Of a stretch of DNA of 64,000 nt, positions 25,415-35,029 are shown piece by piece (the stretch's first letter is position 1; every line of letters begins with the position of its first letter). Below the pieces are notes generated by a model. It ran no database searches. It saw only the letters and a program-made list of their open reading frames with translations, and was not told the origin of the DNA. A program made the position numbers and the translations under genes. Source of the stretch: VRUG01 sp965372745. GTDB lineage: Bacteria > Planctomycetota > Phycisphaerae > Sedimentisphaerales > Anaerobacaceae. Where the stretch lies: assembly GCA_965372745.1 (NCBI GenBank), contig CBDVDM010000004.1, forward strand, positions 1-64,000, in the 5' to 3' direction.

Positions 25415-26521
25415 ATGAGAACACGTTTGACAGTTATTTTGATGATTCTGTTAAGTATAGCCTGTGTTGGCAACGGGCAGCGAATAAAGGATATAGTTGA
25501 AATTCAGGGAGTTCGCGGCAACCCTCTTACAGGGGTTGGATTGGTAATAGGATTGTCTGGTACGGGTGACGGTTCAACACCGTCACAACAGATGCTTACG
25601 AACATATTGAGGGATTCAGGTCTGGTTTTTTCTCCGGACGATCTTTCAGGAGGCAATATTGCCATCGTCATGGTGACATCGGAGCTTGGCCCTTTTTCTC
25701 GTGAAGGAACAAGTATAGACGTTTTAGTATCATCGATAGCAGATGCCGAAAGCCTTCTTGGCGGGATACTTCTGCCGACTCCTTTGAAAGGTCTTGACGG
25801 TCAGGTATACGCTGTCGCGCAGGGGCCGATATCGATAGCAGGCTGGTCGGTCTCCGGTGATAATGCGTCGATGAGTAAGAACCATCCGACGGTAGCACGG
25901 ATACCAAACGGGGCGATAGTAGAAAGAGCTGAGATAGCTACATTTGTAGAATACGTTTCAGGACACAGTTATATTACACTCAATCTCAGGAATGTGGATT
26001 TTTCCACGGCGGAACAAATCGGCAAAACCGTTAATCGTTTTTATCCGGACAGTGCAATAGTAGTTGATGCAGGCACTATCAAGGTGAGAATTCCTGATGA
26101 GATTGAACAGGGGGCGATAGCGGGGTTTATAGATGATATTACACAGCCGGAAGTGAAGGTCGATATACCGGCAGTGGTAATTATTAACGAGCGGACAGGT
26201 ACGATAGTAGTAGGTGAAAAAGTTGGTGTATCATCTGTGGCAATTTCACAGGGCAGTCTTGTAATAAAAATAAAAGAGAAAAATATTGTTTCACAGCCGA
26301 CAGCAATGTTTTCAGATGCAGGGTCAACGGAAGTGATTCAGGATACATTGTTACAGGTCGATGAGCATGAAGGTGTTCTGATTCCGGTGCCGCGAACGAT
26401 TACGGTATCTGATTTAGCTAAAGCGTTGAATGCGATAGGCGCAACGCCGACTGATATTATAGCGATATTCAGTGCATTGAAGAAGGCAGGAGCACTTCAG
26501 GCCAAACTGGAAATAATGTAA
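25415..26521 (+). CDS. flgI: P-ring protein FlgI
   Basis: The 368-residue product has a signal peptide and the very conserved FlgI segments: IKDIVEIQGVRGNPLTGVGL, GLSGTGDGS, NVDFSTAEQIGKTVN and INERTGTIVVGEKVGVSSVA, and ends with ALNAIGATPTDIIAIFSALK. FlgI forms the ring in the peptidoglycan layer around the rod. Length and order are typical. GAAGGA lies before the ATG. Confidence 0.96.
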   Translation: MRTRLTVILMILLSIACVGNGQRIKDIVEIQGVRGNPLTGVGLVIGLSGTGDGSTPSQQMLTNILRDSGLVFSPDDLSGGNIAIVMVTSELGPFSREGTSIDVLVSSIADAESLLGGILLPTPLKGLDGQVYAVAQGPISIAGWSVSGDNASMSKNHPTVARIPNGAIVERAEIATFVEYVSGHSYITLNLRNVDFSTAEQIGKTVNRFYPDSAIVVDAGTIKVRIPDEIEQGAIAGFIDDITQPEVKVDIPAVVIINERTGTIVVGEKVGVSSVAISQGSLVIKIKEKNIVSQPTAMFSDAGSTEVIQDTLLQVDEHEGVLIPVPRTITVSDLAKALNAIGATPTDIIAIFSALKKAGALQAKLEIM

Positions 26522-26568
26522 GAGAATGTTGGTAACAGAAATTAAAAGCATGGGCATGGAGCAGTATT

Positions 26569-26916
26569 ATGGATAGTACTGAATTGATATTAACCGGACA
26601 TGTGTCGCCGCCGATGCTGCTTGAACAGAATTTAGAGAATAAGGCAACAGCTACAGACGAGCAAAAGAAGCAGTTTGCGAAAGATTTCGAATCGGTTTTT
26701 CTCGACAAGCTGTTTAATGAGATGAAGAAAACGATTGTGGACTGGAGTTCTGAGAAGGACGGGACGGCTAAACAGATAGAGGGAATATTCTGGATGTATC
26801 TTGCACGCGGTGTTGCAGAGGAGGGCGGCTTAGGTTTGTGGAAGGACATTTATAAGTCTTTAACGGAAAATGAACAGGGTGGTATAGCGGCAGAGATGGT
26901 GGATGAAAGTATATGA
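26569..26916 (+). CDS. flgJ: Rod-binding protein FlgJ, N-terminal domain only
   Basis: The 115-residue product matches the rod-capping half of FlgJ: KQFAKDFESVFLDKLFNEMK, then IEGIFWMYLARGVAEEGGLG. The C-terminal muramidase domain found in gamma-proteobacteria is absent, as in many other phyla, so a separate lytic enzyme must open the peptidoglycan. It overlaps the start of flgN by 4 bases (ATGA). Confidence 0.88.
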   Translation: MDSTELILTGHVSPPMLLEQNLENKATATDEQKKQFAKDFESVFLDKLFNEMKKTIVDWSSEKDGTAKQIEGIFWMYLARGVAEEGGLGLWKDIYKSLTENEQGGIAAEMVDESI

Positions 26917-27434
26917 AGACAATAACCTTTGAGATAGAGAGCAAAGTTAATGAGCTGTTGGATGTTCTTGATGTGGATATCGAGCATATTCAGGAGAGCC
27001 TGTCACGGCTGAATGAATTGCGAGGCCTGATTGTTAAGCGGGACGAGAGGGCGATGGGAGAACTTCTTGAAAGTATCCAAACCGAATCGGGCGTTTATGT
27101 GAATAGTGACTCAAAACGTCAGTCTATACGCAAAGAACTTGCCGGGTTTTTGGGTTTTGAACTAAAAAATATGACATTAACTGCACTTGAAGACGTGTTG
27201 GAAGGGGAAAAACGTGTTGAATTAAGTGAGCGTAAAGAGAAATTGAAGCCACTGGTTGAACAACTTAAGAAAGAGCATTTAAGGACTTCGATGCTTTTAT
27301 CAGATTGCGCAAGGTTTAACAGTTTGCTGCTGAGAAATATTCTGAATCCAGGTAATACGGAAACAGTTACATATAGTTCAAACGGAGTTACGAAGCGGTA
27401 TCGTGACAAGAGTTTAATGAATTTACAGTTTTAA
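26913..27434 (+). CDS. flgN: FlgN-type export chaperone for FlgK and FlgL
   Basis: The 173-residue product is almost wholly helical, with heptad-like stretches and an FlgN-like layout (VLDVDIEHIQESLSRLNELR near the N terminus, SMLLSDCARFNSLLLRNIL near the C terminus). FlgN binds the hook-filament junction proteins in the cytoplasm and brings them to the export gate. The position directly before flgK and flgL supports the call. It is coupled to flgJ by an ATGA overlap. Confidence 0.75.
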   Translation: MKTITFEIESKVNELLDVLDVDIEHIQESLSRLNELRGLIVKRDERAMGELLESIQTESGVYVNSDSKRQSIRKELAGFLGFELKNMTLTALEDVLEGEKRVELSERKEKLKPLVEQLKKEHLRTSMLLSDCARFNSLLLRNILNPGNTETVTYSSNGVTKRYRDKSLMNLQF

Positions 27435-27461
27435 GATACAAGAGGCCAACGGGTTTAAAAG

Positions 27462-29429
27462 ATGTCAGATTATTCGATAAGTATGACGGGCATTAATGCG
27501 GCACAGAAGGCGCTGGAGATAATTGGTAATAACATAGCCAATGCGAGTACGGAGGGCTATCACCGTCAGCGGGTGGAATTGAGTCCCGCTTATTCAAGCC
27601 AGTTGAATGGTGTTCTGATTGGCGGGGGAGTACAGATTGATGGCATGACACGTTTGATAGATAATTTGCTGGAAGCCGAGCTTTTAAAACAGGAGTCACA
27701 ATTAGCGTATGTCTCGCAGGAATACAATACTTTGCGTACAATTGAGAGCGCGCTGGGAGAACTTTCGGGTGAAGAAGCCGGCCTGAATGCAACAATCGAC
27801 AGATTCTTTAATGCCTTACAGGACCTTATGGCTCATCCAGGTGATATAATCTGGCAGAACCAGGTTGTCAGCGAGGCTCAGACATTGTCATCTCAGTTTA
27901 AGGTGTTAGGAGATTTTCTGACAAATCTGGAAAATCAGCTTAAATTAGAAGTAGAGAGCCATGTTGAGAGTATCAATACACTTGCACAGAATATAGCGGG
28001 GTTGAATGAAACTATTAAGAATATTGAGGTTGGTGGTGGGAAGGCAAATAATCTTAGAGACCAGCGTGACAGGTATCTGACTGATTTATCTAAATTAATC
28101 AGTATCCAGACTCAGGCGAGAGATTATGGTGTTGTTGATGTGACGGTATCAGGAATACCAATAGTGACAAATACATCCACTATTGCGTTGGAGGCTGGTT
28201 ATGATACAGATGGTAAACTTGGAATTTCTGTTGCCAATGCGTTTAATTATACTACTGAAATAGACGGTGGCCAGATTGGCGGACTGCTGTCATTGAAAAA
28301 CAGTCTTGTATCTAATATTCATGATGATTTGGATTTGTTGGCGGTTGCATTAATACAGGAGGTAAATAAATATCATGTTCAGGGGGTAGGCTCAGCAGGG
28401 TCATTTACGAGTTTAAGCGGCTGGGTAATGTCAAGTGAGAACCTGTCTGATTATACAAATGTTAGTGACGGAAGTGTATTTATACGGGTTACTAATACAA
28501 GTACCGGCGAGATAACCCGTAATGAAGTGACAATTGACAAGGCCAGTGACACATTAAGTTCAATCGCGACAGCTATCTCATCAATTGCGGGTTTGAGTGC
28601 GTCGACAGCTTCTTCTACGCTTACAATAACAGCTGATGCGAATTATAAATTTGATTTTTTGCCGGCGGTACTTTCATCGCCGTCAGGTACCTCGTTTGCA
28701 GACGGCTCGCCGCCTACGGTTACTGTATCAGGTATTTATACAGGTACGACAAACCAGGACTTTACGTTTACAGTTTCTACGACAGGTACTAAAGCGATAG
28801 GCAATGATACGATACAAATAACGGTAAAAGATGGTGGTGGAAGTACCGTTAAGACGGTGAATGTCGGCAGTGGTTATGCAGCAGGCGATGTGATAAATGT
28901 TGGGAACGGTCTTAAGATAGCGATTAGTATGGGGAATTTAGTTGATGGTGATAGTTTCACGGTTAAAGCATACGGTGATACCGATACGTCGGATTTATTG
29001 TCATCGACAGGTATTAATACGTTTTTCTCAGGCATTAGTGCAGAGACCATGGCTGTGTGCAGCGATATAACTTCAGATCCGAAACGTGTTGCAACGTCAC
29101 TGGGAGCGGATATGACCGACAACACCAATGCGGTTCGGTTGGCAGGATTGAGTTCCCAGACTTTAAGCAGCCTGAATTCGCTTAAACCGGGTGATTTTTA
29201 TCGTAAGCTTATAACTGATTTGGGCCAACAGGTGTCACTTAAACAGATGCGGGAAGATAATCTTGAGGTTATGGTTCAAAATCTGCTTAATCAACAGAGC
29301 GAAGTAAGCGGTGTTGACCTTAATGAGGAGGCTGCCCAGATGTTGGTTTATGAACGAATGTTTCAGGCGATGGCAAAGTATATGAATATCGTGCAGAGGA
29401 CAATGGCCAGTTTTTTGGAAATAATATGA
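27462..29429 (+). CDS. flgK: Hook-filament junction protein FlgK (HAP1)
   Basis: The 655-residue product starts with the FlgK motif (ITGINAAQKALEIIGNNIANAS is present in slightly altered form), has the conserved VNTLA-type region (ESINTLAQNIAGLNETI) and LRDQRDRYLTDLSKLISIQT, and ends VDLNEEAAQMLVYERMFQAM. It is longer than enteric FlgK (about 550) because of a beta-rich surface segment at about residues 330-530, rich in Thr, Ser and Gly. FlgK joins hook and filament and is exported with the FlgN chaperone encoded just upstream. Confidence 0.93.
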   Translation: MSDYSISMTGINAAQKALEIIGNNIANASTEGYHRQRVELSPAYSSQLNGVLIGGGVQIDGMTRLIDNLLEAELLKQESQLAYVSQEYNTLRTIESALGELSGEEAGLNATIDRFFNALQDLMAHPGDIIWQNQVVSEAQTLSSQFKVLGDFLTNLENQLKLEVESHVESINTLAQNIAGLNETIKNIEVGGGKANNLRDQRDRYLTDLSKLISIQTQARDYGVVDVTVSGIPIVTNTSTIALEAGYDTDGKLGISVANAFNYTTEIDGGQIGGLLSLKNSLVSNIHDDLDLLAVALIQEVNKYHVQGVGSAGSFTSLSGWVMSSENLSDYTNVSDGSVFIRVTNTSTGEITRNEVTIDKASDTLSSIATAISSIAGLSASTASSTLTITADANYKFDFLPAVLSSPSGTSFADGSPPTVTVSGIYTGTTNQDFTFTVSTTGTKAIGNDTIQITVKDGGGSTVKTVNVGSGYAAGDVINVGNGLKIAISMGNLVDGDSFTVKAYGDTDTSDLLSSTGINTFFSGISAETMAVCSDITSDPKRVATSLGADMTDNTNAVRLAGLSSQTLSSLNSLKPGDFYRKLITDLGQQVSLKQMREDNLEVMVQNLLNQQSEVSGVDLNEEAAQMLVYERMFQAMAKYMNIVQRTMASFLEII

Positions 29430-29451
29430 GAAGTTTACTTTTAGAGGTTTA

Positions 29452-30642
29452 ATGATGAGTGGAACGCTTGGCAATATCTATAACAACGTTGCATTTGCGT
29501 TGAATTTACATGCGGAAGCGTTGTCTACGCTACAGGAGCAGGCGGCAACGGGTTCCCGGATAAATCGTGTATCAGATGACCCTTCAACGTCTTATCGTGT
29601 TTTGGGCTTAAAGTCTCAGGAAAGTTCTTTAGAGAATTATATGAGCAATACTACAGAGGCAATAGGCACATTGGAAATCTCACTGTCGATTATTGAGAAC
29701 ATGACATCGGCTATTGTGAATGGAAAGATAAGTCTCAGCCAGGTAGTCAGTGGTACGTATGGAAGCGAAGGGCGTACGAGGTTAGCAGATGAAATAAATG
29801 AGACATTAGAGCATCTGGTTTCATTAGCAAACATGCAGCATATAAATCAATATCTGTTTGGAGGCAGCGATACGGCGAACGCTCCTTATGTTGTGCAGCG
29901 CAATGAAGGTGAAATCACGAGTGTTACATATCAAGGCGGCGATGAGGGGAGAAATATAGAAGTAGCCTCAGGTATTGAATCAACAGCATTTTACACAGGT
30001 GACACTATTTTTCGGTCGGATAACCGCGGTACACCGGTTTTTGTCGGTGATACAGGAGCGGCAGCAGGCAGCGGGACATCGAATGTCAAAGGTGATGTTT
30101 GGTTAACAGTTACTCACAATGGGAGTAATTATGAGCTGTCAATTGATGATGATGCTACTAAAACGACCGTGCCGGCGGCAGGTGATGTGAGTAATATAGC
30201 AGTTACGAATGCGAGTGGTGAGGTTTTATATGTTGACGCTTCCGGTATAAGCAGCACAGGTATTGACCTTGTTAGAGTGTCTGGGACATACGATGTGTTT
30301 AATACGCTGGTAAGTATTCGGGATATGCTTAGAAACAGCAAGGGTTTTTCAGACTCGCGAATGGCAGATTTGCAAAGTAGGGCGATGGAATCACTGGAGG
30401 AGATAAGAAGTCATTTAGTGGATAAATCAGTATCAATGGGTTCACGAATTGGGTTTTTGGAGAATATCAAAGACACATTGGAAGATATGAAATTTGATAC
30501 GGAAGGTGAGACAACAATTTTGCAGGAGGCTGATATTGCCCAAATTGCGATAGATATTGCGCGGCGAGAAGTGTTGTATCAAATGTCGTTGTCGGTAGCA
30601 GGCAAATTAATGTCTATATCACTTCTGGATTTCATCAGATAG
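29452..30642 (+). CDS. flgL: Hook-filament junction protein FlgL (HAP3)
   Basis: The 396-residue product has flagellin-like ends: N-terminal LSTLQEQAATGSRINRVSDD, then QYLFGGSDTANAPY, and C-terminal EADIAQIAIDIARREVLYQM. The middle (about 190-290) is a beta-rich insertion. FlgL is the second junction protein, on which flagellin polymerises. It is the last gene of the hook operon; the next gene lies 314 bases downstream behind a separate sigma-54 promoter. Confidence 0.92.
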   Translation: MMSGTLGNIYNNVAFALNLHAEALSTLQEQAATGSRINRVSDDPSTSYRVLGLKSQESSLENYMSNTTEAIGTLEISLSIIENMTSAIVNGKISLSQVVSGTYGSEGRTRLADEINETLEHLVSLANMQHINQYLFGGSDTANAPYVVQRNEGEITSVTYQGGDEGRNIEVASGIESTAFYTGDTIFRSDNRGTPVFVGDTGAAAGSGTSNVKGDVWLTVTHNGSNYELSIDDDATKTTVPAAGDVSNIAVTNASGEVLYVDASGISSTGIDLVRVSGTYDVFNTLVSIRDMLRNSKGFSDSRMADLQSRAMESLEEIRSHLVDKSVSMGSRIGFLENIKDTLEDMKFDTEGETTILQEADIAQIAIDIARREVLYQMSLSVAGKLMSISLLDFIR

Positions 30643-30779
30643 CAACCAAAAGCATCGAGCATGCGGTAGCAGGAGAGCTTAATGTGCGTAAGTTTTTTTG
30701 AAGTAAGCCGTTAAGAGACTTTTTACAGAATTGAGAGTAGTTGGGCTAATGGGCAAAAAACGGCTGTTTGGGTGACATA

Positions 30780-30791
30780 AGTGTCTGATAT
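30780..30791 (-). repeat. Copy of the 12-bp regulatory repeat, reverse orientation
   Basis: AGTGTCTGATAT matches the complement of the 12-bp repeat before flgD at 10 of 12 positions. It lies 59-70 bases upstream of the sigma-54 promoter of this block. Confidence 0.35.
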
Positions 30792-30849
30792 TTATACAGG
30801 TTTTGTGGAATAAAGGGGTAAATGGCAGGTAAATGAGGTTTTTAGAAAT

Positions 30850-30865
30850 AGGCACGGGGTTTGCA
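30850..30865 (+). promoter_or_regulatory. Sigma-54 promoter of the glycosylation block
   Basis: AGGCAC-GGGGT-TTGCA has the invariant GG and GC 10 bases apart and differs from the consensus only at its first base. The transcript would start near 30876, about 80 bases before the first gene. Confidence 0.72.
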
Positions 30866-30956
30866 ATATAATTTTCTAATTGGCGCTATGTCTATAGCTT
30901 TTTGAAGCGTTCTCAATGACGGATAAGACATTAAAGATAAGCAAGGAGTGAAGCAG

Positions 30957-32408
30957 ATGGTAAATAACAATTATGGAAATGACTACCAGCAAGGATTGGA
31001 ATTTGCCGAGTCGGGCAGGTATCAAGAGGCTCTTGATTGTATTGAGCGGCATCTTCAGCATGAGCCTGATAATGCGGAGATTCATAATGATATTGGCGCG
31101 ATATTTCATTGTCTTGGCCGTACAGATGAGGCGATAGAACATTTTGTCAAGGCGAGAAAACTCCAGGGCGATTCGGCTGAGATATTATGGAATCTGGCAG
31201 AGGCATACCTGGCAGTTGGAATGCCAGGAGAGATGCCAGAGCTTTTCGATAGTATGGAGGAGATGGGCATACTCAATGCTGATGTTCTTAACAGGACGGC
31301 GACAGTATTTCTTAATCAGGGCAATAAGGCTGATGCTGTAGAGACGCTGCTTCGCTCGTTGGATATCTGGTCAGACCAAGAGGTTCTGAAGCCAATGCTC
31401 AAGGTAATCCATCAGAAGCGGCCGAAGATAGCATTTTTCTGCGGCGGTGACGGAGATACTTTTCTAAAGGATATTCTGGAATTTACCAGACAGCGTTTTG
31501 AGGTTCGGGTTTTCGAAGGACAGAGTGAAGATGAATTGTTTGAGCTGATGCAGTGGAGTGACATTTCATGGTTTGAGTGGTGTACAAATCTGGCGGTTAT
31601 AGGATCAAATAAACCAAGGGTGTGTAAGGCTATAGTGAGACTGCACCGCTATGAGGCGTATGAGCAGTGGCCTGAACAGATGAACTGGGGCAATGTGGAT
31701 GTATTAATAACAGTAGGTAACAGCGTTGCAAGAGAAGCGTTGTCAAAGAGGGTGCCGAGTCTTGAGAGTCAAACATCGGTAGTTACAATTGCTAACGGTG
31801 TTAATCTTAAAAGATTTAAATTCGAAGACCGTCATAGGGGAAAGAACATCGCATTTTTAGGTAATCTTCGTATGGTAAAAAACCCGGCGTTTATGCTTCA
31901 ATGTATGCAGAAGCTTAATTATATTGATTGTGAGTATCGATTGTTCTTTGGTGGTTGCTTTCAGGATGATGTGGTCGAGCAGTATATGAAGCATATGGTT
32001 GAAGCTCTTGATTTAAGTGACGTTGTGTTCTTTGACGGCTGGCAGGAGGATGTGAGCAGATGGCTTGCGGATAAGCATTACGTTGTTTGCACGAGTATGA
32101 TTGAAAGTCAGGGCATGGGAGTACTTGAGGGGATGAGTCTTGGACTCAAGCCGGTTATTCACAATTTCCCCGGAGCAGGTGAAATTTATCCCTCGGAGTA
32201 TCTGTTTAATATCTCAGAGGAATTCTGTGAACATATTTTTTCAGAGGATTACAGGCCTCGCAAATACAGGAAGTTTGTTGAAGAGAAATATGCACAGAGT
32301 GTTCAGTTAAGCAAAATAAATAACATTTTCATTCAGTTTGAATCTGAAATGGATTCACAGCAAGCTGTAGGGACTGGAAATGTCCCTAGTTTTGGTGCTG
32401 TTGGTTAA
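30957..32408 (+). CDS. TPR protein fused to a GT4-like glycosyltransferase
   Basis: The product of about 483 residues has TPR repeats in its first 150 residues (GLEFAESGRYQEALDCIERH, AIFHCLGRTDEAIEHFVKAR) and a GT-B-type glycosyltransferase domain in the rest. The C-terminal half has the GT4 layout: VVTIANGVNLKRFKFE, IAFLGNLRMVKNP, and ESQGMGVLEGMSLGLKPVIH, where GT4 enzymes have E-x7-E. The ATG at 30957 is chosen because AAGGAG lies 8 bases before it; a GTG at 30948 overlaps that site. TPR-glycosyltransferase fusions often modify proteins such as flagellins. It opens the block behind a sigma-54 promoter. Confidence 0.75.
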   Translation: MVNNNYGNDYQQGLEFAESGRYQEALDCIERHLQHEPDNAEIHNDIGAIFHCLGRTDEAIEHFVKARKLQGDSAEILWNLAEAYLAVGMPGEMPELFDSMEEMGILNADVLNRTATVFLNQGNKADAVETLLRSLDIWSDQEVLKPMLKVIHQKRPKIAFFCGGDGDTFLKDILEFTRQRFEVRVFEGQSEDELFELMQWSDISWFEWCTNLAVIGSNKPRVCKAIVRLHRYEAYEQWPEQMNWGNVDVLITVGNSVAREALSKRVPSLESQTSVVTIANGVNLKRFKFEDRHRGKNIAFLGNLRMVKNPAFMLQCMQKLNYIDCEYRLFFGGCFQDDVVEQYMKHMVEALDLSDVVFFDGWQEDVSRWLADKHYVVCTSMIESQGMGVLEGMSLGLKPVIHNFPGAGEIYPSEYLFNISEEFCEHIFSEDYRPRKYRKFVEEKYAQSVQLSKINNIFIQFESEMDSQQAVGTGNVPSFGAVG

Positions 32409-32453
32409 TACAAAGAATATATTGCTGACCGAGAATCGTTGGATAAATATGTA

Positions 32454-34040
32454 ATGGAAGGACCCTGTAAGGAAAATGTTGAGCCACTGGTTAGTGTGTT
32501 GATGCCGACGTACAACAGACGCCGGTTTTTGCCTGTTGCGCTGGCCAGTGCTATTGACCAGGATTATAGTAATCTTGAAATTATTGTAATTAGAGACGGC
32601 GGAGAGGACATAAGCGATATTGTCAATTTATTCAGAGATGAGAGAATTGTTTTTATCAACAGGCAGGAAAACAGGGGCAAGCCGTTTACGCTTAATGAGG
32701 GGTTGAGGCGAGCGAGGGGTAAATATATTTGCTACCTCGATGACGATGATGTTTTTTATCCGCATCATGTGAGTACCCTGGTTAACGCACTGGAAACTCA
32801 GGTAGATTATCAGGCGGCATACAGTGACTTATATCGTGTTTACTGCAGAATTGAGCAGGATGGAAGCAGGAAGGTTCTAAGCAAGGTCGTGGATGTCAGC
32901 AGAGATTTTGACCGTTTTGTAATGCTTTACTTCAATCACACGCTGCATGTGAGTTTGATGCATCGCAGGAACCTGCTGGAAAAAACGGGTTTTTATAATG
33001 AGAATATTAATATCCTGATTGATTGGGATTTGATGCGCCGGATGGTTTTTTTCACCGATTTTTATCATGTTCATGAGATTACCGGTGAATTCTATACCCC
33101 GGTGGGTGATTGCGACAGGGTCTCGGTGCAGAAACGCAAAGATAAAAATGCGTATTTAAAAAATGCGATGACGATACGTACAACCAGGCCTGCAAAGCCA
33201 TGGACAAAGCTTGAAGACGTGTCAATAATTTTGGCAGCGGACTGCCTGAACGAGCAGGTCGGAAAGACATTAGGCTCTATATGGGCAAGTACGTTTTATC
33301 CATATAAGGTATATTTACCTTTACAGCAGGCTGATTTGGACAGGCTGGACACAGGGATGCCGGGAATGGCTGGCGTTGCTGTAGACGGGCAAAGCTCTGT
33401 GTCGCAGCGTATAGATGCAGCGTTGAGACAATGTGATGGTGACATCGTTGCAGTAGTGCCGGCTGGTTTTGAGATTGATGAGTTTTGGCTGGAAGATTCA
33501 CTTTATGCACTGATTAATAGTTCGGTTGAGCATGAAGGTTTTGAGCTTGAGGCTTCGACAGCAGAGCACTGGGCAGTGGTGGTTAAAAAAGAGGATATTC
33601 TATCTGCCCGCAGAAGGTTTGCAGAATTATCGTTGCGTGACTCATTAGTCACAGCTGGCGTCGGGATAAGACGGGTGCGTTCTGAAGATATACCGTTTCA
33701 ATTTGACGAATTACTTTGTCAGGCAAAGGCAACGGGGCAATGCGGAGACTGGGCTAAAGCGGGCGAGATGTTTGAGTATATAGCGGAAAATTATCAGAAT
33801 AAATTTTATATATACCCGAAAGCTGCGGAGGCATTTTACGAAGCAGGTATGTATGAAAAAGCAGGTGAAATTAGTAATCGAGCAAATGCGGAAAGACCTA
33901 CAGTTGAAACGCTTTTAACAGAAGCGAGAGTGAAGCGGGAAAAAAAGGAATTTAACTCGGCGGTAAAGTTGCTTGAAAAGGCAGAGCAGGTACTTGAAGG
34001 AACGAATTGCTATGGATATTACACAAGACAATATTGTTGA
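32454..34040 (+). CDS. GT2-family glycosyltransferase with C-terminal TPR region
   Basis: The product of about 528 residues begins with a GT-A domain: PLVSVLMPTYNRRRFLPVAL, NLEIIVIRDGGEDISD and the metal-binding CYLDDDD. After about residue 250 comes a region resembling a second, degenerate GT2 fold without a clear DxD (VSIILAADCLNEQVGKTLGS), then TPR-like helices at the C terminus (AAEAFYEAGMYEKAGEISNR). Nucleotide-sugar-dependent transfer is inferred from the family. A TTG at 32439 would add 5 residues. The end overlaps the next gene by 29 bases. Confidence 0.72.
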   Translation: MEGPCKENVEPLVSVLMPTYNRRRFLPVALASAIDQDYSNLEIIVIRDGGEDISDIVNLFRDERIVFINRQENRGKPFTLNEGLRRARGKYICYLDDDDVFYPHHVSTLVNALETQVDYQAAYSDLYRVYCRIEQDGSRKVLSKVVDVSRDFDRFVMLYFNHTLHVSLMHRRNLLEKTGFYNENINILIDWDLMRRMVFFTDFYHVHEITGEFYTPVGDCDRVSVQKRKDKNAYLKNAMTIRTTRPAKPWTKLEDVSIILAADCLNEQVGKTLGSIWASTFYPYKVYLPLQQADLDRLDTGMPGMAGVAVDGQSSVSQRIDAALRQCDGDIVAVVPAGFEIDEFWLEDSLYALINSSVEHEGFELEASTAEHWAVVVKKEDILSARRRFAELSLRDSLVTAGVGIRRVRSEDIPFQFDELLCQAKATGQCGDWAKAGEMFEYIAENYQNKFYIYPKAAEAFYEAGMYEKAGEISNRANAERPTVETLLTEARVKREKKEFNSAVKLLEKAEQVLEGTNCYGYYTRQYC

Positions 34041-34650
34041 GCAGGAGAACACAACACAACATTACGAAGTGTTGATAGAATTAGGCGACTGTTATACGTC
34101 CGTTGGCGATTATAAGCAGGCACAACAATGTTATGAGAAAGCGACGTCACTTAGCCCGGATGCGGCAGAGCCTTATGTGGGTCTTGGTGTGCTTGCTTTG
34201 CAGGAGAATCGGCTGGAAGATTCAGAGATAGCATTCAGGGTCGCATGCAGACTTGATGCGAAATGCTCGAAGGGCTATGGGGGCCTGGCGATGGTGGCCC
34301 AGCAAAAAGCGGATTATGACCGGGCATTTGAGATGTATTTGAAGTGTCTTGAGCTTGATACGGATAATCTTATAGCGTTACTGGGTTTGTTTCAGGTTTC
34401 ATGTCAGACAGGTTCGTTCTCGAAGGTGATTCATTACCTTGAATTATATCTTGATATGCATCCTGGTGATTCAGCGGTGAAGTTCTCTTTGGCGGCACTT
34501 TATTTGCGGGATGGACGGTTTGTTGAGTCTAAAAAAGCGTTAGTGGATATTTTGACGTTAGAGCCGTCGAACAAAGAGGCAGGAAATCTTCTGGAAGAAG
34601 TAGAACATAACCTGGCTCAAACAAGACAGGCAGGAGTTCAGATTGGATGA
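34012..34650 (+). CDS. TPR protein
   Basis: The product of about 212 residues consists of about four to five tetratricopeptide repeats (GDCYTSVGDYKQAQQCYEKA, DRAFEMYLKCLELDTDNLIA) and nothing else. No signal peptide, so it should be cytoplasmic. It overlaps the glycosyltransferase gene before it by 29 bases and the chaperone-like gene after it by 4 bases (ATGA). It may serve as an adaptor holding the glycosyltransferases to their protein substrate; this is inferred from context. Confidence 0.65.
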   Translation: MDITQDNIVEQENTTQHYEVLIELGDCYTSVGDYKQAQQCYEKATSLSPDAAEPYVGLGVLALQENRLEDSEIAFRVACRLDAKCSKGYGGLAMVAQQKADYDRAFEMYLKCLELDTDNLIALLGLFQVSCQTGSFSKVIHYLELYLDMHPGDSAVKFSLAALYLRDGRFVESKKALVDILTLEPSNKEAGNLLEEVEHNLAQTRQAGVQIG

Positions 34651-34967
34651 GCACAGATAAACAAATGCATCTGTTAAATGATTTAGAGAATATGTTAGAA
34701 AAGCAAATAGAGCTTGCCCATCAGGGTAATTTAAGAGGTATTGAGGCATTGAGTGGTCAGGCTGATAGTCTGACTGAGGAAATAGGGAGGCTGAATATTT
34801 TAGACTCGGCGGAGTTTAAGAGTGAGCGTGAATGTTTAGTGAAATTATACAATGACCTGCAGTTTGCACTTACAGTTGAAAAGGAAGAAACAGGCAAACA
34901 ATTACAACAGACTCGCAGGGCGAGAAGGACAGTAAGAGCTTACAGAAACAATATTCAAGAAAAATGA
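34647..34967 (+). CDS. FliT/FlgN-like export chaperone
   Basis: The 106-residue product is entirely helical and charged (LLNDLENMLEKQIELAHQGN ... EETGKQLQQTRRARRTVRAY), with the size and layout of FliT, the chaperone of the cap protein FliD, or of a short FlgN. fliD is the first flagellar structural gene downstream, 14 kb away on the same strand, which favours a FliT-like role. Sequence alone does not settle the family. It starts inside the TPR stop codon (ATGA). Confidence 0.5.
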   Translation: MSTDKQMHLLNDLENMLEKQIELAHQGNLRGIEALSGQADSLTEEIGRLNILDSAEFKSERECLVKLYNDLQFALTVEKEETGKQLQQTRRARRTVRAYRNNIQEK

Positions 34968-35029
34968 GGCGCTGTGTTGCGATTATTTGATTGAGGCAAG
35001 ATGTCTGAATTACCTGGAGTGTTATTGAA

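Larger units (their letters stand above)
30643..30956 (+). other. Intergenic region with sigma-54 promoter
   Basis: This 314-base gap separates flgL from the glycosylation block. It holds the sigma-54 promoter at 30850-30865 and the inverted activator-like site at 30780-30791. I see no convincing terminator for the hook operon and no coding frame. Confidence 0.6.
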
